Shown piece after piece: positions 41,473-51,047 of a stretch of DNA of 64,000 nucleotides (positions are counted from its first letter, which is position 1; each line of letters starts with the position of its first letter). This DNA is from Luteimonas saliphila (GTDB taxonomy: Bacteria > Pseudomonadota > Gammaproteobacteria > Xanthomonadales > Xanthomonadaceae), in the NCBI RefSeq assembly GCF_016774335.1, contig NZ_JAETWA010000046.1, forward strand, positions 186,001-250,000, read 5' to 3'. The notes beneath the pieces were generated by a model. That model was not told where the DNA came from. It did no database searches and saw nothing but the letters and a program-made list of their open reading frames with translations. Made by a program: the position numbers and the translations under genes.

Positions 41473-42362
41473 GCAGGACAATCCAATCCGGAACAATGCC
41501 CCGCGCGCTGGTCGTGCTCGGCGCAGGCGGGGTCGTCGGGCGCGGCGTGGTCGAGGCCGCGGTCGAGGCCGGGCAGGCGGTGGTCGCGGTCGGGCTGGAC
41601 GAAACCGCGCGGCTGGCGCTGGTCGCGCGCCATCCGACTGCCGACGTGGTCGCGCTGGCGGCACCGATCGCCAGTGATGCCGATGCGGCCGCGCTTGCGA
41701 CCCGGCTGCGCACGCTCGGTCCCGCGATCGACGGCGTCGTCGCCAGCCTCGCCGGCGAACATCCCTGCGGGCGCCTGATCGACGAACCGGCCGAGGTACT
41801 GCAGCGCGCGCTCGACCAGGACCTGCTGCCGCACCTGTTCGCCGCGCGCCACCTGCTGCCGCTGTTGTCTCCCGGTGCGGCGGGCTACGTGCTGATCGGC
41901 GGGCCGGGCGGGCGTTATCCCTGGGCCGGCTACGGCCATTGCTCGATCGCCGCCGCGGCGCTGCGGATGATGGCGCGCGTGCTGCACGACGAGGCCGCGC
42001 GACACGGCCAGCGCGTACAACTGCTGTCGCTCGATGCGCCAGTGGCCGGTGCGCGCGAAGCGCAGCCCACCGCCGGCGCTTCGGACAAGGCCCTGGCGGT
42101 CGGCCGTCGCGCGCTGTCGATGCTGGACGCGGCGCGCGGCAGCCGTCCCGCGCCGATCCTCGACTACTCCGATGCCATGACCTCCCAGGTCATCGCCGAA
42201 GCGACCGCGCGTGCGCCATCGTCGCGTCCAGCGCTCGCGCGCGGCCGCCGCGCCGGCAACGACGCCGTGCTGCCCGCACGCGATCTGCGCGCCGCACGCG
42301 CGTTGCTCGATTCCATCGTCTCCCCCACGTCTCCAGGAAGCCTCCACGATGAACACCGCTGA
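41469..42362 (+). CDS. smeU1: SDR-like protein SmeU1, degenerate active site
   Basis: A 297-residue protein with a Rossmann motif GAGGVVGRG (18-26) and overall SDR-like course. It ends in YGHCSIAAAALR where canonical SDRs have YxxxK: the lysine is replaced by Ser, so classical dehydrogenase activity is doubtful. The GTG start overlaps the upstream stop by four bases and has GGGAGGA eight bases upstream; ATG 41496 is an alternative. Its end overlaps the adaptor gene by 14 bases. In Stenotrophomonas the first SDR (smeU1) occupies this place. Its role in efflux is unknown. Confidence 0.75.
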   Translation: MSRTIQSGTMPRALVVLGAGGVVGRGVVEAAVEAGQAVVAVGLDETARLALVARHPTADVVALAAPIASDADAAALATRLRTLGPAIDGVVASLAGEHPCGRLIDEPAEVLQRALDQDLLPHLFAARHLLPLLSPGAAGYVLIGGPGGRYPWAGYGHCSIAAAALRMMARVLHDEAARHGQRVQLLSLDAPVAGAREAQPTAGASDKALAVGRRALSMLDAARGSRPAPILDYSDAMTSQVIAEATARAPSSRPALARGRRAGNDAVLPARDLRAARALLDSIVSPTSPGSLHDEHR

Positions 42363-43575
42363 TCGCTCCGCGACTCCATTGAACCCCGGCCTGCGTCTCG
42401 CCCGACTGGTCCCCGTGCTGCTGGCGGTCGCGCTGGCGGTCGCCTGCAGCAGCAACGCCGCACCCGGCGACGGCGCGCCGCCGCCTCCGGAGGTCAGCGT
42501 CGCCGAAGTGGTGGCCAGGCCGGTGCGCCAGTGGGACGACTTCACCGGTCGCGTCAGCGCGATCGAGACGGTCGACCTGCGCGCCCGCGTCAGCGGCTAC
42601 GTCGAGCGCGTGGCCTACGAGGAAGGGCAGGAGGTGCGCAAGGGCGACCTGCTGTTCGCGATCGACCCGCGTCCCTATCGCGCGGCGCTCGACCAGGCGC
42701 TCGCCGAACTCGAACGCGCGCGCAGCGAAGCGCGCCTGGCCAGTGCGCAGAACACCCGCGCCAAGGCGCTGGTCGAGGCGCGGGCGATCTCGCGCGAGGA
42801 GTTCGAGACCCGCAACGCCGCCACCGCCCAGGGCGATGCCGCGGTGCGGGCCGCGGAGGCCGCGGTCGCCGCGGCGCGGCTGGACCTGCAGTTCACCCAG
42901 GTGCGTTCGCCGATCGACGGCCGCGCCGGTCGCGCGATGGTGACCACCGGCAACCTCGCCCAGGCCGACGCCACCCTGCTGACCACGGTGGTCTCCCAGG
43001 ATCCGGTGCACGTGTACTTCGAGGCCGACGAGCAGACCTGGCTGCGCTACAGCCGCCTCGCCCGCAACGGCGAGCGCGCCACCACCGACAACGCGGTGCG
43101 GGTCGGTCTCGCCGGCGAGGATGGCTACCCGCATGCGGGTACGGTCGACTTCGTCGACAACCGCGTCGATCCGGCCACCGGGACCATCCGCGCACGCGCG
43201 GTGCTGCGCAACCCCGAACGCCTGTTCACCCCCGGCCTGTTCGCGCGCGTGCAGCTCGAGGGCAGCGCGCAGTTCGATGCGCTGCTGGTGGACGACAAGG
43301 CGGTGCTGACCGACCAGGACCGCAAGTACGTCTACGTGCTTGGCGACGACAACACCGCGCAGCGTCGCGACGTCGTGCTCGGTCGCCTGGTCGACGGCCT
43401 GCGCGTGGTGCAATCGGGGCTCGCGCCGGAGGACCGGGTGATCGTCAACGGCCTGCAGAAGGTGTTCATGCCGGGCATGCCGGTGGCGCCGAAGGAGGTG
43501 GCGATGCAGCCGGCAAACGCCGCGGAACGGGTCGCGGCGGCCGGCGCACCCGGCAAGGCCATGGAACGGCACTGA
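42349..43575 (+). CDS. smeV: Efflux periplasmic adaptor (membrane fusion lipoprotein), SmeV/MexE-like
   Basis: A 408-residue RND adaptor. The signal ends in a lipobox LAVAC (Cys33). The HlyD/MFP body has the hinge-rich VRQWDDFTGRVSAIETVDLRARVSGYVERV start, a lipoyl/hairpin region (~100-200) and the beta-barrel segment RVDPATGTIRARAVL, typical of the MexE/AcrA family. It bridges the inner-membrane pump and the outer-membrane channel. Overlaps the SDR gene and is separated from the pump gene by 281 bp that contains a terminator-like hairpin. Confidence 0.95.
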   Translation: MNTADRSATPLNPGLRLARLVPVLLAVALAVACSSNAAPGDGAPPPPEVSVAEVVARPVRQWDDFTGRVSAIETVDLRARVSGYVERVAYEEGQEVRKGDLLFAIDPRPYRAALDQALAELERARSEARLASAQNTRAKALVEARAISREEFETRNAATAQGDAAVRAAEAAVAAARLDLQFTQVRSPIDGRAGRAMVTTGNLAQADATLLTTVVSQDPVHVYFEADEQTWLRYSRLARNGERATTDNAVRVGLAGEDGYPHAGTVDFVDNRVDPATGTIRARAVLRNPERLFTPGLFARVQLEGSAQFDALLVDDKAVLTDQDRKYVYVLGDDNTAQRRDVVLGRLVDGLRVVQSGLAPEDRVIVNGLQKVFMPGMPVAPKEVAMQPANAAERVAAAGAPGKAMERH

Positions 43576-43736
43576 TCCGGGAACCCGCCATCGCCGTCAA
43601 CCACCGGGCGCAGCGTGGGATCTCGCGGCAGGCCTACGAAGCCGGCGTCCCCGCTGCGTCCGCAACGACGGTGAGCGACGACCGAACGTCGCGATAACAG
43701 ACACACATGTTCCCCCCGGGCCGCTCCCTCCGGCCC

Positions 43737-43801
43737 GTCCGGCCGGTGGCCTTCCCCGACTCCTCCCTCGCAACGGGAAGGTCGCCGGACCGGACTTTTT
43801 T
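43737..43801 (+). terminator. Terminator-like hairpin inside the efflux operon
   Basis: A long imperfect stem of about 20 bp (GTCCGGCCGGTGGCCTTCCC against GGGAAGGTCGCCGGACCGGAC, 43737-43756 and 43775-43795) with an 18-base loop, followed immediately by TTTTTT (43796-43801). On the plus strand this is a convincing intrinsic terminator, yet it lies between adaptor and pump genes of one operon. Partial termination or attenuation is inferred. A 40-codon frame (43707-43829, MFPPGRSLRP...) overlaps it but has no clear ribosome site. Confidence 0.75.
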
Positions 43802-43856
43802 CCTCCCCATGGCGCATCGCGCGCCATGAACGCGGCACCGCCGCACAGGACACGCC

Positions 43857-46800
43857 ATGGATTTCTCCAAATTCTTCATCGACCGGCCGATCTTCGCCGC
43901 GGTGCTGTCGATCGTGATCTTCGCCGCCGGCCTGATCTCGATCCCGCTGCTGCCGATCGGCGAATACCCGGAAGTGGTGCCGCCTTCGGTGGTGGTACGC
44001 ACCGTGTATCCCGGCGCCAATCCCAAGGTGATCTCCGAGACGGTGGCCACGCCGCTGGAGGAAGCGATCACCGGCGTCGAGGACATGATGTACGTCAAGT
44101 CGGTCGCCGGCTCCGACGGCGTGCTGCAGCTGACCGTGACCTTCCGCCCGGGCACCGATCCCGACGATGCCACGGTGAAGGTGCAGAACCGGGTCTCGCA
44201 GGCGCTCGCGCGCCTGCCCGAGGACGTGCGCCGCCAGGGCGTGACCACGCAGAAGCAGTCGCCCGTGTTCCTGATGGTGGTGCACCTGACCTCGGAAGAC
44301 GGCAACTACGACTCGCTGTACCTGCGCAACTACATGCGCCTGCACGTGAAGGACGAACTGGCGCGCATCGCCGGCGTCGGCGACGCGCAGCTGTTCGGCG
44401 GCGGCGACTACGCGATGCGGCTGTGGCTCGATCCGGACAAGATCGCCTCGCGCGGACTCACCGCCGGCGACGTGCTGCGTGCGGTGCGCGAGCAGAACGT
44501 ACAGGTCTCGGCCGGCCAACTCGGCGCCGAGCCGATGCCCAACGGCAGCGATTTCCTGCTGCCGATCAACGCGCGCGGGCGCCTGGAGAGCGTCGAGGAA
44601 TTCGGCGACATCGTGCTCGCCAGCGGCAGCGGCGGCGAGATCGTGCGCCTGCGCGACGTCGCCCGGATCGAGCTGGCCGCCGGCGACTACACCTTGCGCG
44701 CCCGCCTGGACGGCAAGAACGCGGCCGCGATCGGCATCTTCCAGGCGCCGGGCGCCAACGCGCTGGAGATCCGCGACGCGGTGGTGGCGAAGATGGACGA
44801 GCTGCGGCCGTCGCTGCCGCCGGGCGTGGAGATCCAGTCGATCTACGACACAACCATCTTCGTGCGCGACTCGATCAAGTCGGTGATCACCACCCTGCTC
44901 GAGGCGGTGCTGCTGGTGGTGCTGGTGGTGATCCTGTTCCTGCAGACCTGGCGCGCCTCGATCATCCCGCTGCTGGCGGTGCCGGTGTCGATCGTCGGCA
45001 CGTTCGCGGTGCTCAACCTGCTCGGGTTCTCGATCAACACCCTGACCCTGTTCGGCCTGGTGCTGGCGATCGGCATCGTGGTCGACGACGCGATCGTGGT
45101 GGTGGAGAACGTCGAGCGCCACATCGAGGAGGGCGCGCAGCCGCTCGAGGCCGCGCACCTGGCGATGCGCGAGGTGTCGGGACCGATCGTCGCCATCACC
45201 CTGGTGCTGTGCGCGGTGTTCGTGCCGATGGCGTTCCTGGACGGCGTGACCGGCCAGTTCTACAAGCAGTTCGCGGTCACGATCGCGGTCGCCACGGCGA
45301 TCTCCGGCCTGAACTCGCTGACCCTCTCGCCGGCGCTCGCGGCCAAGCTGCTGAAAGCCCACGACGCGCCCAAGGATGCGCCCACGCGCCTGATCGACCG
45401 CCTGTTCGGCTGGCTGTTCCGCCCGTTCAACCGCTTCTTCGGCCGCAGCGCCGAACGCTACCAGGGCGCGGTGTCGCGCGCCCTGGGACGGCGCGGCGCG
45501 GTGTTCGTGGTCTACGCGGTGCTGCTGGCCGGCGCCGGCCTGATGTTCAAGACCGTGCCGGCGGGCTTCATCCCGGTGCAGGACAAGCTGTACCTGATCG
45601 CCGGGGTCAAGATGCCCGAGGGCGCGTCGATCGAGCGCACCGACGCCACCCTCAAGCGGATGGCCGAGATCGCAAAGGAGGTCGAGGGCATCGAGAGCGA
45701 GGTCGCGTTCCCGGGCCTGAACCCGCTGCAGTTCACCAACACCCCCAACAACGGCGTGGTGTTCTTCACCCTGACGCCGTTCTCGGAGCGTTCGCGCACC
45801 GCCGAGGAGATCACCGCCGAGCTCAACCAGAAGTTCGGCGCGATCCAGGAAGGCTTCACCTTCGCCTTCATGCCGCCGCCGATCCAGGGACTGGGCAACG
45901 GTTCGGGCTGGTCGCTGTTCGTCGAGGACCGTACCCGGCTGGGTTATGGCGCGCTGCAGGACGCGGTGCAGGCGTTCCAGGGTGCGGCGGCGCAGACCCC
46001 GGGTCTGGGCTTCCCGATCACCAGCTACCAGGCCAACGTGCCGCAGCTCGACGCCGAGGTCGACCGGGTCAAGGCCAAGGCCCAGGGGGTGCCGCTGACC
46101 GAGCTGTTCGAGACGCTGCAGGTGTACCTGGGTTCGGCCTACGTCAACGACTTCAACATGTTCGGTCGTACCTGGCAGGTGATCGCGCAGGCCGACGGCG
46201 GCTTCCGCGACGAGGTCACCGACATCGCCGGCCTGCGCACGCGCAACGTCGCGGGCGACATGGTGCCGATCGGCTCGATGGTCGACGTGCGTCAGACCTA
46301 CGGCCCCGACCCGGTGATCCGCTTCAACGGCTACCCGGCCGCCGACCTGCTGGGCGAGGCCGACCCGCGCGTGCTGTCGTCGGGCGAGGCGATGGCGACG
46401 GTGACCGAACTGGCGCAGCAGGTGCTGCCGACCGGGATGGGCATCGACTGGAGCGACCTGAGCTACCAGCAGGCCACCCAGGGCGGCGCGGCGCTGGTGG
46501 TGTTCCCACTCGCGGTGCTGCTGGCCTTCCTGGTGCTGGCGGCGCTGTACGAGAGCTGGACCCTGCCGCTGGCGGTGATCCTGATCGTGCCGATGACGAT
46601 GCTCGCCGCGCTGTTCGGCGTCTGGCTGACCGGCGGCGACAACAACGTGTTCGTGCAGGTGGGCTTGGTGGTGCTGATGGGCCTGGCGTGCAAGAACGCG
46701 ATCCTGATCGTGGAGTTCGCGCGCGAGCTGGAACTGCAGGGCAAGGGCATCGTCGAGGCGGCGCTGGAAGCCTGCCGCCTGCGCCTGCGCCCGATCATCA

Positions 46801-47033
46801 TGACCTCGGTGGCATTCATCGCCGGCACCGTGCCGCTGGTGCTGTCGAGCGGCGCCGGCGCCGAGGTGCGCTCGGTCACCGGTATCACCGTGTTCGCCGG
46901 AATGCTCGGCGTGACCGCCTTCGGCCTGTTCCTGACGCCGGTGTTCTACGTCGCGCTGCGCAAGCTGGCCAACCGCCCGCTGGTGTCGCACGCGCCGGCG
47001 CACGCGGCCGTGCCGGCGCGAATCGACGCATGA
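43857..47033 (+). CDS. smeW: RND-type efflux pump, SmeW/MexF-like
   Basis: A 1058-residue inner-membrane antiporter of the HAE1 family, full length. N-terminal FSKFFIDRPIFAAVLSIVIF, the TM4 proton-relay Asp pair in GIVVDDAIVVVENVERHIEEG and the second-half motif ACKNAILIVEFARELE are all present, together with the porter-domain segments. It exports hydrophobic drugs (chloramphenicol, quinolones and tetracyclines in the Stenotrophomonas homologue) using the proton gradient. The ATG has AGGAC upstream. Followed by the second SDR and the channel. Confidence 0.97.
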   Translation: MDFSKFFIDRPIFAAVLSIVIFAAGLISIPLLPIGEYPEVVPPSVVVRTVYPGANPKVISETVATPLEEAITGVEDMMYVKSVAGSDGVLQLTVTFRPGTDPDDATVKVQNRVSQALARLPEDVRRQGVTTQKQSPVFLMVVHLTSEDGNYDSLYLRNYMRLHVKDELARIAGVGDAQLFGGGDYAMRLWLDPDKIASRGLTAGDVLRAVREQNVQVSAGQLGAEPMPNGSDFLLPINARGRLESVEEFGDIVLASGSGGEIVRLRDVARIELAAGDYTLRARLDGKNAAAIGIFQAPGANALEIRDAVVAKMDELRPSLPPGVEIQSIYDTTIFVRDSIKSVITTLLEAVLLVVLVVILFLQTWRASIIPLLAVPVSIVGTFAVLNLLGFSINTLTLFGLVLAIGIVVDDAIVVVENVERHIEEGAQPLEAAHLAMREVSGPIVAITLVLCAVFVPMAFLDGVTGQFYKQFAVTIAVATAISGLNSLTLSPALAAKLLKAHDAPKDAPTRLIDRLFGWLFRPFNRFFGRSAERYQGAVSRALGRRGAVFVVYAVLLAGAGLMFKTVPAGFIPVQDKLYLIAGVKMPEGASIERTDATLKRMAEIAKEVEGIESEVAFPGLNPLQFTNTPNNGVVFFTLTPFSERSRTAEEITAELNQKFGAIQEGFTFAFMPPPIQGLGNGSGWSLFVEDRTRLGYGALQDAVQAFQGAAAQTPGLGFPITSYQANVPQLDAEVDRVKAKAQGVPLTELFETLQVYLGSAYVNDFNMFGRTWQVIAQADGGFRDEVTDIAGLRTRNVAGDMVPIGSMVDVRQTYGPDPVIRFNGYPAADLLGEADPRVLSSGEAMATVTELAQQVLPTGMGIDWSDLSYQQATQGGAALVVFPLAVLLAFLVLAALYESWTLPLAVILIVPMTMLAALFGVWLTGGDNNVFVQVGLVVLMGLACKNAILIVEFARELELQGKGIVEAALEACRLRLRPIIMTSVAFIAGTVPLVLSSGAGAEVRSVTGITVFAGMLGVTAFGLFLTPVFYVALRKLANRPLVSHAPAHAAVPARIDA

Positions 47034-47153
47034 GCCTGTGATGTCCGCAACCGGCGAGCCCTGGCGCGAGCCGGCTCCCACACTGACGACGGCGCCGCGA
47101 CCGGTGCCGCCCCTCGCCCCCATTCCGCAATTGCTGCAGAGGACACGACCCAG

Positions 47154-47900
47154 ATGAACACTGCTTCCAGAATCGCCCTGGTCACCGGCGCCACCCGCGG
47201 CATCGGCCTCGAGACCGTCCGCCAGCTCGCCGAGGCCGGCGTCCACACCCTGCTCGCGGGCCGCAACCGCGAACGCGCGGTCGAGGCCGCGCTCAAGCTC
47301 CAGGCGCAGGGCCTGCCGGTAGAAGCCATCGCGCTCGACGTCACCGACGCGGCCAGCATCGCCGCGGCGGAGGCCGACGTCGAACGCCGCCACGGCCGGC
47401 TCGACATCCTGGTCAACAATGCCGGCATCGCGATCGACGAGGCCGACAAGGGCGTCTCCGGCCAGTCGCTCGAGACCTGGCGCACCACGTTCGACACCAA
47501 CGTCTTCGGACTCGTCGCCGTGACCCAGGCCTTCCTGCCGCTGCTGCACAAGTCCGCGTCCGCGCGCATCGTCAACGTGTCCAGCGCGCTGGGCTCGATC
47601 GCGCTGCATGCGGATCCGGCGTCCTTCATCTACGACATGAAGATCCCGGCGTACAACGTGTCCAAGAGTGCGGTGAACGCCTGGACCGTGCAGCTGGCCT
47701 ACGAGCTCAGGGACAGCGCGATCAAGGTCAACACCATCCACCCGGGTTACGTGAAGACCGACATGAACCACGTCGACGGCGAGCAGCGCGGCGAGCTCGA
47801 GGTGCCGGATGGCGCGCGTACCAGCGTGCGCCTGGCGCTGATCGACGACGACGGCCCCAGCGGCGGCTTCTACTACCTCGACGAGGTGCTGCCATGGTGA
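47154..47900 (+). CDS. smeU2: Short-chain dehydrogenase SmeU2
   Basis: A 248-residue SDR with intact motifs: TGATRGIG (11-18), [13 protein letters not shown] and catalytic Ser in [10 protein letters not shown] plus YNVSK (Tyr/Lys). Likely NADPH-dependent carbonyl reductase. It overlaps the channel gene by seven bases and occupies the smeU2 position of the Stenotrophomonas operon, where the two SDRs are thought to help redox homeostasis when the pump is expressed. The substrate is unknown. Confidence 0.88.
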   Translation: MNTASRIALVTGATRGIGLETVRQLAEAGVHTLLAGRNRERAVEAALKLQAQGLPVEAIALDVTDAASIAAAEADVERRHGRLDILVNNAGIAIDEADKGVSGQSLETWRTTFDTNVFGLVAVTQAFLPLLHKSASARIVNVSSALGSIALHADPASFIYDMKIPAYNVSKSAVNAWTVQLAYELRDSAIKVNTIHPGYVKTDMNHVDGEQRGELEVPDGARTSVRLALIDDDGPSGGFYYLDEVLPW

Positions 47901-49363
47901 CCCGCCTCGCGATCACGGCGCTGGCCGCCGCGCTGCTGGCGGCCTGCGCGGTCGGCCCCGACCACTTGCGGCCGCAGGTGGCGGTGCCCGATCGTTTCGG
48001 CGCCGGCGATTCGACCGCGGGCGAGGCCACCGCGCCGCTGGCCGATGCCACTGCGCCGGCCAGCTTCGACGACGCCTTCCTGCAGGGACTAGGCGACGAG
48101 CAGCTGGCCGGACTGGTACGCGATGCGCTGCATGCCAACCACGACCTGCGCATCGCCCTGACCCGCTACGACCGTGCCAACGCGCTGTTGCGCGGCTCAC
48201 GCTTCGATGCCCTGCCCACGATCACAGCACAGGGCGAGGCCGCGGACGTGCGCAGCAGTGCCGACCAGGCGCCGGGCGCGGGCCGCGAGGCGCGCGATGG
48301 CGAGCAGTGGAGCGCCGGCATCTCGGCCAGCTGGGAACTCGACCTGTTCGGCCGGGTGCGCCGCGGCATCGAGTCCGGCCGCGCCGAGGCCGAGGCCAGC
48401 GCCGCCGACCTGCGCGCGCTGCAGGTCGCGATCGCCGGCGAGGTCGCGCGCACCTACGTGGAGCTGCGCGGCACCCAGGAGCGCCTGCGCGTGGCGATCG
48501 CCAATCGCGACAACCAGCAGCAGACGCTGGACCTGGTGCAGGCGCGACTCGATGCCGGTGCCGGCACCGAGTTCGACATGGTCCGCGCCCGGGCGCAGCT
48601 GGAAACGACCGCGGCGCGGGTCCCGGCGCTGGAGGCGCAACGGCAGGTGGCGATGCACCGGCTGGCGGTGCTGACTGGACGCGACCCGACCGCGCTGGTC
48701 GCGACCCTCGCTCCGCAGCGTGCGCTGCCGGCGTTGCCGCCGCGCATCGATCCCGGCGCCCCCGGCGAACTGCTGCGCCAGCGTCCCGATGTCGCCGCCG
48801 CCGAGGCGCGGTTGCATGCCGCGACCGCGCGCATCGGCGTCGCCACCGCCGACCTGTTCCCGCGCTTCACGCTCGGCGGGCTGATCGGCAGCCAGGCGAT
48901 CGACGCCAGCGCGCTGTTCGAGCGCGACAGCGAGACGCGGATCGTCGCGCTGGGCATCGACTGGTCGTTCCTCGACATCGGCCGCGTGCGCGCCCGCATC
49001 GCAGCGGCCGATGCCGATGCCGAGGGCGAACTCGCACGCTACCAGCAGTCGGTGTTGCTGGCGCTCGAAGACGCCGAGAACGCATTGGTACGGCATGGAC
49101 GCGCACGCAGCGAGGACGCGCACCTGGAACGCGCCGCGATCGATGCCGAACAGGCGGCGCAGCTGGCGCGTGCGCGGTTCGAGGCGGGTGCGTCCGGCCT
49201 GCTCGACGTGCTCGATGCCGAGCGCGTGCAGTTGCAGGCGCAGGATGCCTTCGCCGATGGCCGTACCCGCAGCGTCGCCAGCGCGGTGGCGCTGTACCGC
49301 GCGCTGGCCGGCGGCTGGCCGCAGGTGCTGCCGGAGCGCGAGCGGATCGCCGGAAGGCGTTGA
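47894..49363 (+). CDS. smeX: Outer-membrane efflux channel, SmeX/OprN-like
   Basis: A 489-residue lipoprotein of the OprM/TolC family: lipobox LLAAC (Cys18), first repeat from ~80 and second from ~290, each with the helical [27 protein letters not shown]-type segments, and [35 protein letters not shown] at the centre of the second repeat. Forms the trimeric exit duct of the tripartite pump. Last gene of the operon, followed by a 16-bp hairpin. Confidence 0.95.
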   Translation: MVTRLAITALAAALLAACAVGPDHLRPQVAVPDRFGAGDSTAGEATAPLADATAPASFDDAFLQGLGDEQLAGLVRDALHANHDLRIALTRYDRANALLRGSRFDALPTITAQGEAADVRSSADQAPGAGREARDGEQWSAGISASWELDLFGRVRRGIESGRAEAEASAADLRALQVAIAGEVARTYVELRGTQERLRVAIANRDNQQQTLDLVQARLDAGAGTEFDMVRARAQLETTAARVPALEAQRQVAMHRLAVLTGRDPTALVATLAPQRALPALPPRIDPGAPGELLRQRPDVAAAEARLHAATARIGVATADLFPRFTLGGLIGSQAIDASALFERDSETRIVALGIDWSFLDIGRVRARIAAADADAEGELARYQQSVLLALEDAENALVRHGRARSEDAHLERAAIDAEQAAQLARARFEAGASGLLDVLDAERVQLQAQDAFADGRTRSVASAVALYRALAGGWPQVLPERERIAGRR

Positions 49364-49365
49364 GC

Positions 49366-49407
49366 CGCGAGCCACGCGGGGCGGGCCAGTCCCCCGCGTG
49401 GCTCGCG
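49366..49407. terminator. 16-bp perfect hairpin at the end of the efflux operon
   Basis: CGCGAGCCACGCGGGG (49366-49381) and CCCCGCGTGGCTCGCG (49392-49407) pair perfectly over 16 bp, beginning three bases after the stop codon. No T-run follows, so it may terminate with help or protect the transcript 3' end. Placement at the operon end supports a 3'-processing/termination role. Confidence 0.7.
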
Positions 49408-49570
49408 TGCGCAAGGCGCGGCTGCGGGGGGGCTGCTGGCGGCCGGGGGCGGGTCCTGCCGTTCGGTGATCCATGCGCTGCCGGGACGGGGCGGACTGCG
49501 CAACGAGGTCCGCGGATTTGCGCCGCGCGCTACCATGTGCGCCCGCTTCGCCTGCCCGCAGGAGCTTGCC

Positions 49571-50176
49571 GTGACCGATTCCGACGACGCCCGCAACGGC
49601 GTGCCGCGCGCGCAGGCCGAGGACGCGGTGCGCACCCTGCTGCGCTGGGCCGGCGAGGATCCGGCGCGCGAGGGCCTGCTCGACACGCCCAAGCGCGTGG
49701 TCAACGCCTACACCGAGTGGTTCAGCGGCTATGCGCTCGATCCGGACGAATACCTCGCGCGCACCTTCGAGGAAGTCGCCGGCTACGACGAGATGATTGT
49801 GCTGCGCGACATCGAGTTCGAAAGCCACTGCGAGCACCACATGGCGCCGATCATCGGCCGCGTGCACGTGGGCTACCTGCCCGACGGCAAGGTGGTGGGC
49901 ATCAGCAAGCTCGCGCGGGTGGTCGAGGCCTACTCCAAGCGCTTCCAGGTGCAGGAGAAGATGACCGCGCAGATCGCCGGCTGCATCCAGCGCGTCCTCG
50001 CGCCGCTGGGCGTGGGCGTGGTGGTCGACGGCAGCCACGAGTGCATGACCACGCGAGGCGTGCACAAACGTGGCGTGAGCATGGTCACCTCGACCATGCT
50101 CGGCGGTTTCCGCGAGGACGCCCGCACCCGCGACGAGTTCCTGCGCTTCATCGGGGGCGGCGGCGGCCGGCGCTAG
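49571..50176 (+). CDS. folE: GTP cyclohydrolase I (FolE)
   Basis: A 201-residue enzyme: GTP to 7,8-dihydroneopterin triphosphate, the first step of folate and pterin synthesis. The zinc ligands Cys87, His90 and Cys158 are visible in ESHCEHH and [18 protein letters not shown] and [18 protein letters not shown] are family signatures. The GTG at 49571 (AGGAG seven bases upstream) gives the normal length, while longer frames do not. The YchJ-like gene starts at its stop codon. Confidence 0.96.
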   Translation: MTDSDDARNGVPRAQAEDAVRTLLRWAGEDPAREGLLDTPKRVVNAYTEWFSGYALDPDEYLARTFEEVAGYDEMIVLRDIEFESHCEHHMAPIIGRVHVGYLPDGKVVGISKLARVVEAYSKRFQVQEKMTAQIAGCIQRVLAPLGVGVVVDGSHECMTTRGVHKRGVSMVTSTMLGGFREDARTRDEFLRFIGGGGGRR

Positions 50177-50559
50177 TGGTGGCCTGTCCCTGCGGTTCCG
50201 GCCGCGACTACGCCGGCTGCTGCGGACCGCTGCACGACGGCGCGCCGCCGCACGATGCCGAGGCATCGATGCGCTCGCGCTACAGCGCGTACGTGCGCGA
50301 GGACGCGGCCTACCTGCTGCGCAGCTGGCATCCGACCACGCGCCCGGGCGAACTGTCGTTCGACGCACCGAAGACACAGCGCCCGACCTGGCTCAAGCTC
50401 GACGTGCTGCGCCATGTCGCGATCGGCGTGGACAGCGCGGAGGTCGAATTCGTCGCCCGCTACCGCATCGGCGGTGGCTCGGTGGTGCGCATGCGCGAAC
50501 GCAGCCGTTTCGTGCGCGAGGATGGGCGCTGGCTTTACCTGGAGGCGGTGCAGGACTGA
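50176..50559 (+). CDS. YchJ-family SEC-C motif protein
   Basis: A 127-residue protein: N-terminal SEC-C zinc motif [14 protein letters not shown] (4-17) then a NTF2-like domain ([52 protein letters not shown] in pieces) typical of YchJ/UPF0225. Starts with GTG (50176 or 50179) overlapping the folE stop by one base and is thus co-transcribed with folE. Function of YchJ proteins is unknown; the metal motif suggests zinc binding. Confidence 0.9.
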   Translation: MVACPCGSGRDYAGCCGPLHDGAPPHDAEASMRSRYSAYVREDAAYLLRSWHPTTRPGELSFDAPKTQRPTWLKLDVLRHVAIGVDSAEVEFVARYRIGGGSVVRMRERSRFVREDGRWLYLEAVQD

Positions 50560-50639
50560 CCGGATCGTGTCCGGCGCATGGGATACGCGTTGGCTGGGCA
50601 CCGCGGAGGCCGCCGCGGGGGCGCGAAGGCGTCACGCGC

Positions 50640-50925
50640 GGTGGAGGCGGGAGGCCGTTCCCGCGTGCGCTGCGCCTACCCGGGCTACGTGTGGAGATGC
50701 GTAGCCCGGACAAGGCCGAAGGCCGCCGCCGGGGAGAGACGCGCGCAATGGGGTGTGGCGGGAAGGCCGTTCCCGGGTGCGCTGCGCTTACCCGGGCTAC
50801 GTGCGGAGATGCGTAGCCCGGGCAAGGCCGAAGGCCGCCGCCGGGGTGGAGGCGTGCTGCGCAATGGGATGTGGCGGGAGGCCGTTCCCGGGTGCGCTGC
50901 GCTTACCCGGGCTACGGGTCCGGCG
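50640..50925. repeat. REP-like repeat cluster, two and a half units of about 115 bp
   Basis: Units begin with GGCCGTTCCCGxGTGCGCTGCGC and run GxTACCCGGGCTACGTGxGGAGATGCGTAGCCCGGxCAAGGCCGAAGGCCGCCGCCGGGG: first near 50645-50735, second near 50759-50848 and a half unit near 50875-50925. Each has GGGCTACG facing CGTAGCCC, so it can fold into a long hairpin. They lie between the YchJ-like gene and the transglycosylase and fill most of the 488-bp spacer. No gene is seen here. Confidence 0.8.
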
Positions 50926-51047
50926 AGGCGAACCTTGGGGGCGGAATCGCCTCGTGTGAATGCGCCGCGAACCGGTGCGCCGCATTGCATGTGGCGCTTC
51001 GGGACGCGCGACTATGCTGCGCGCTCGTATGCGTGCGGGAGCCTTCC

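Noticed and set aside
43332-47771. Open frame of 1479 codons on the minus strand across the RND pump
   Set aside because: It is the antisense shadow of the GC-rich smeV/smeW/smeU2 genes; it lacks domains, and the plus-strand pump is unmistakable.
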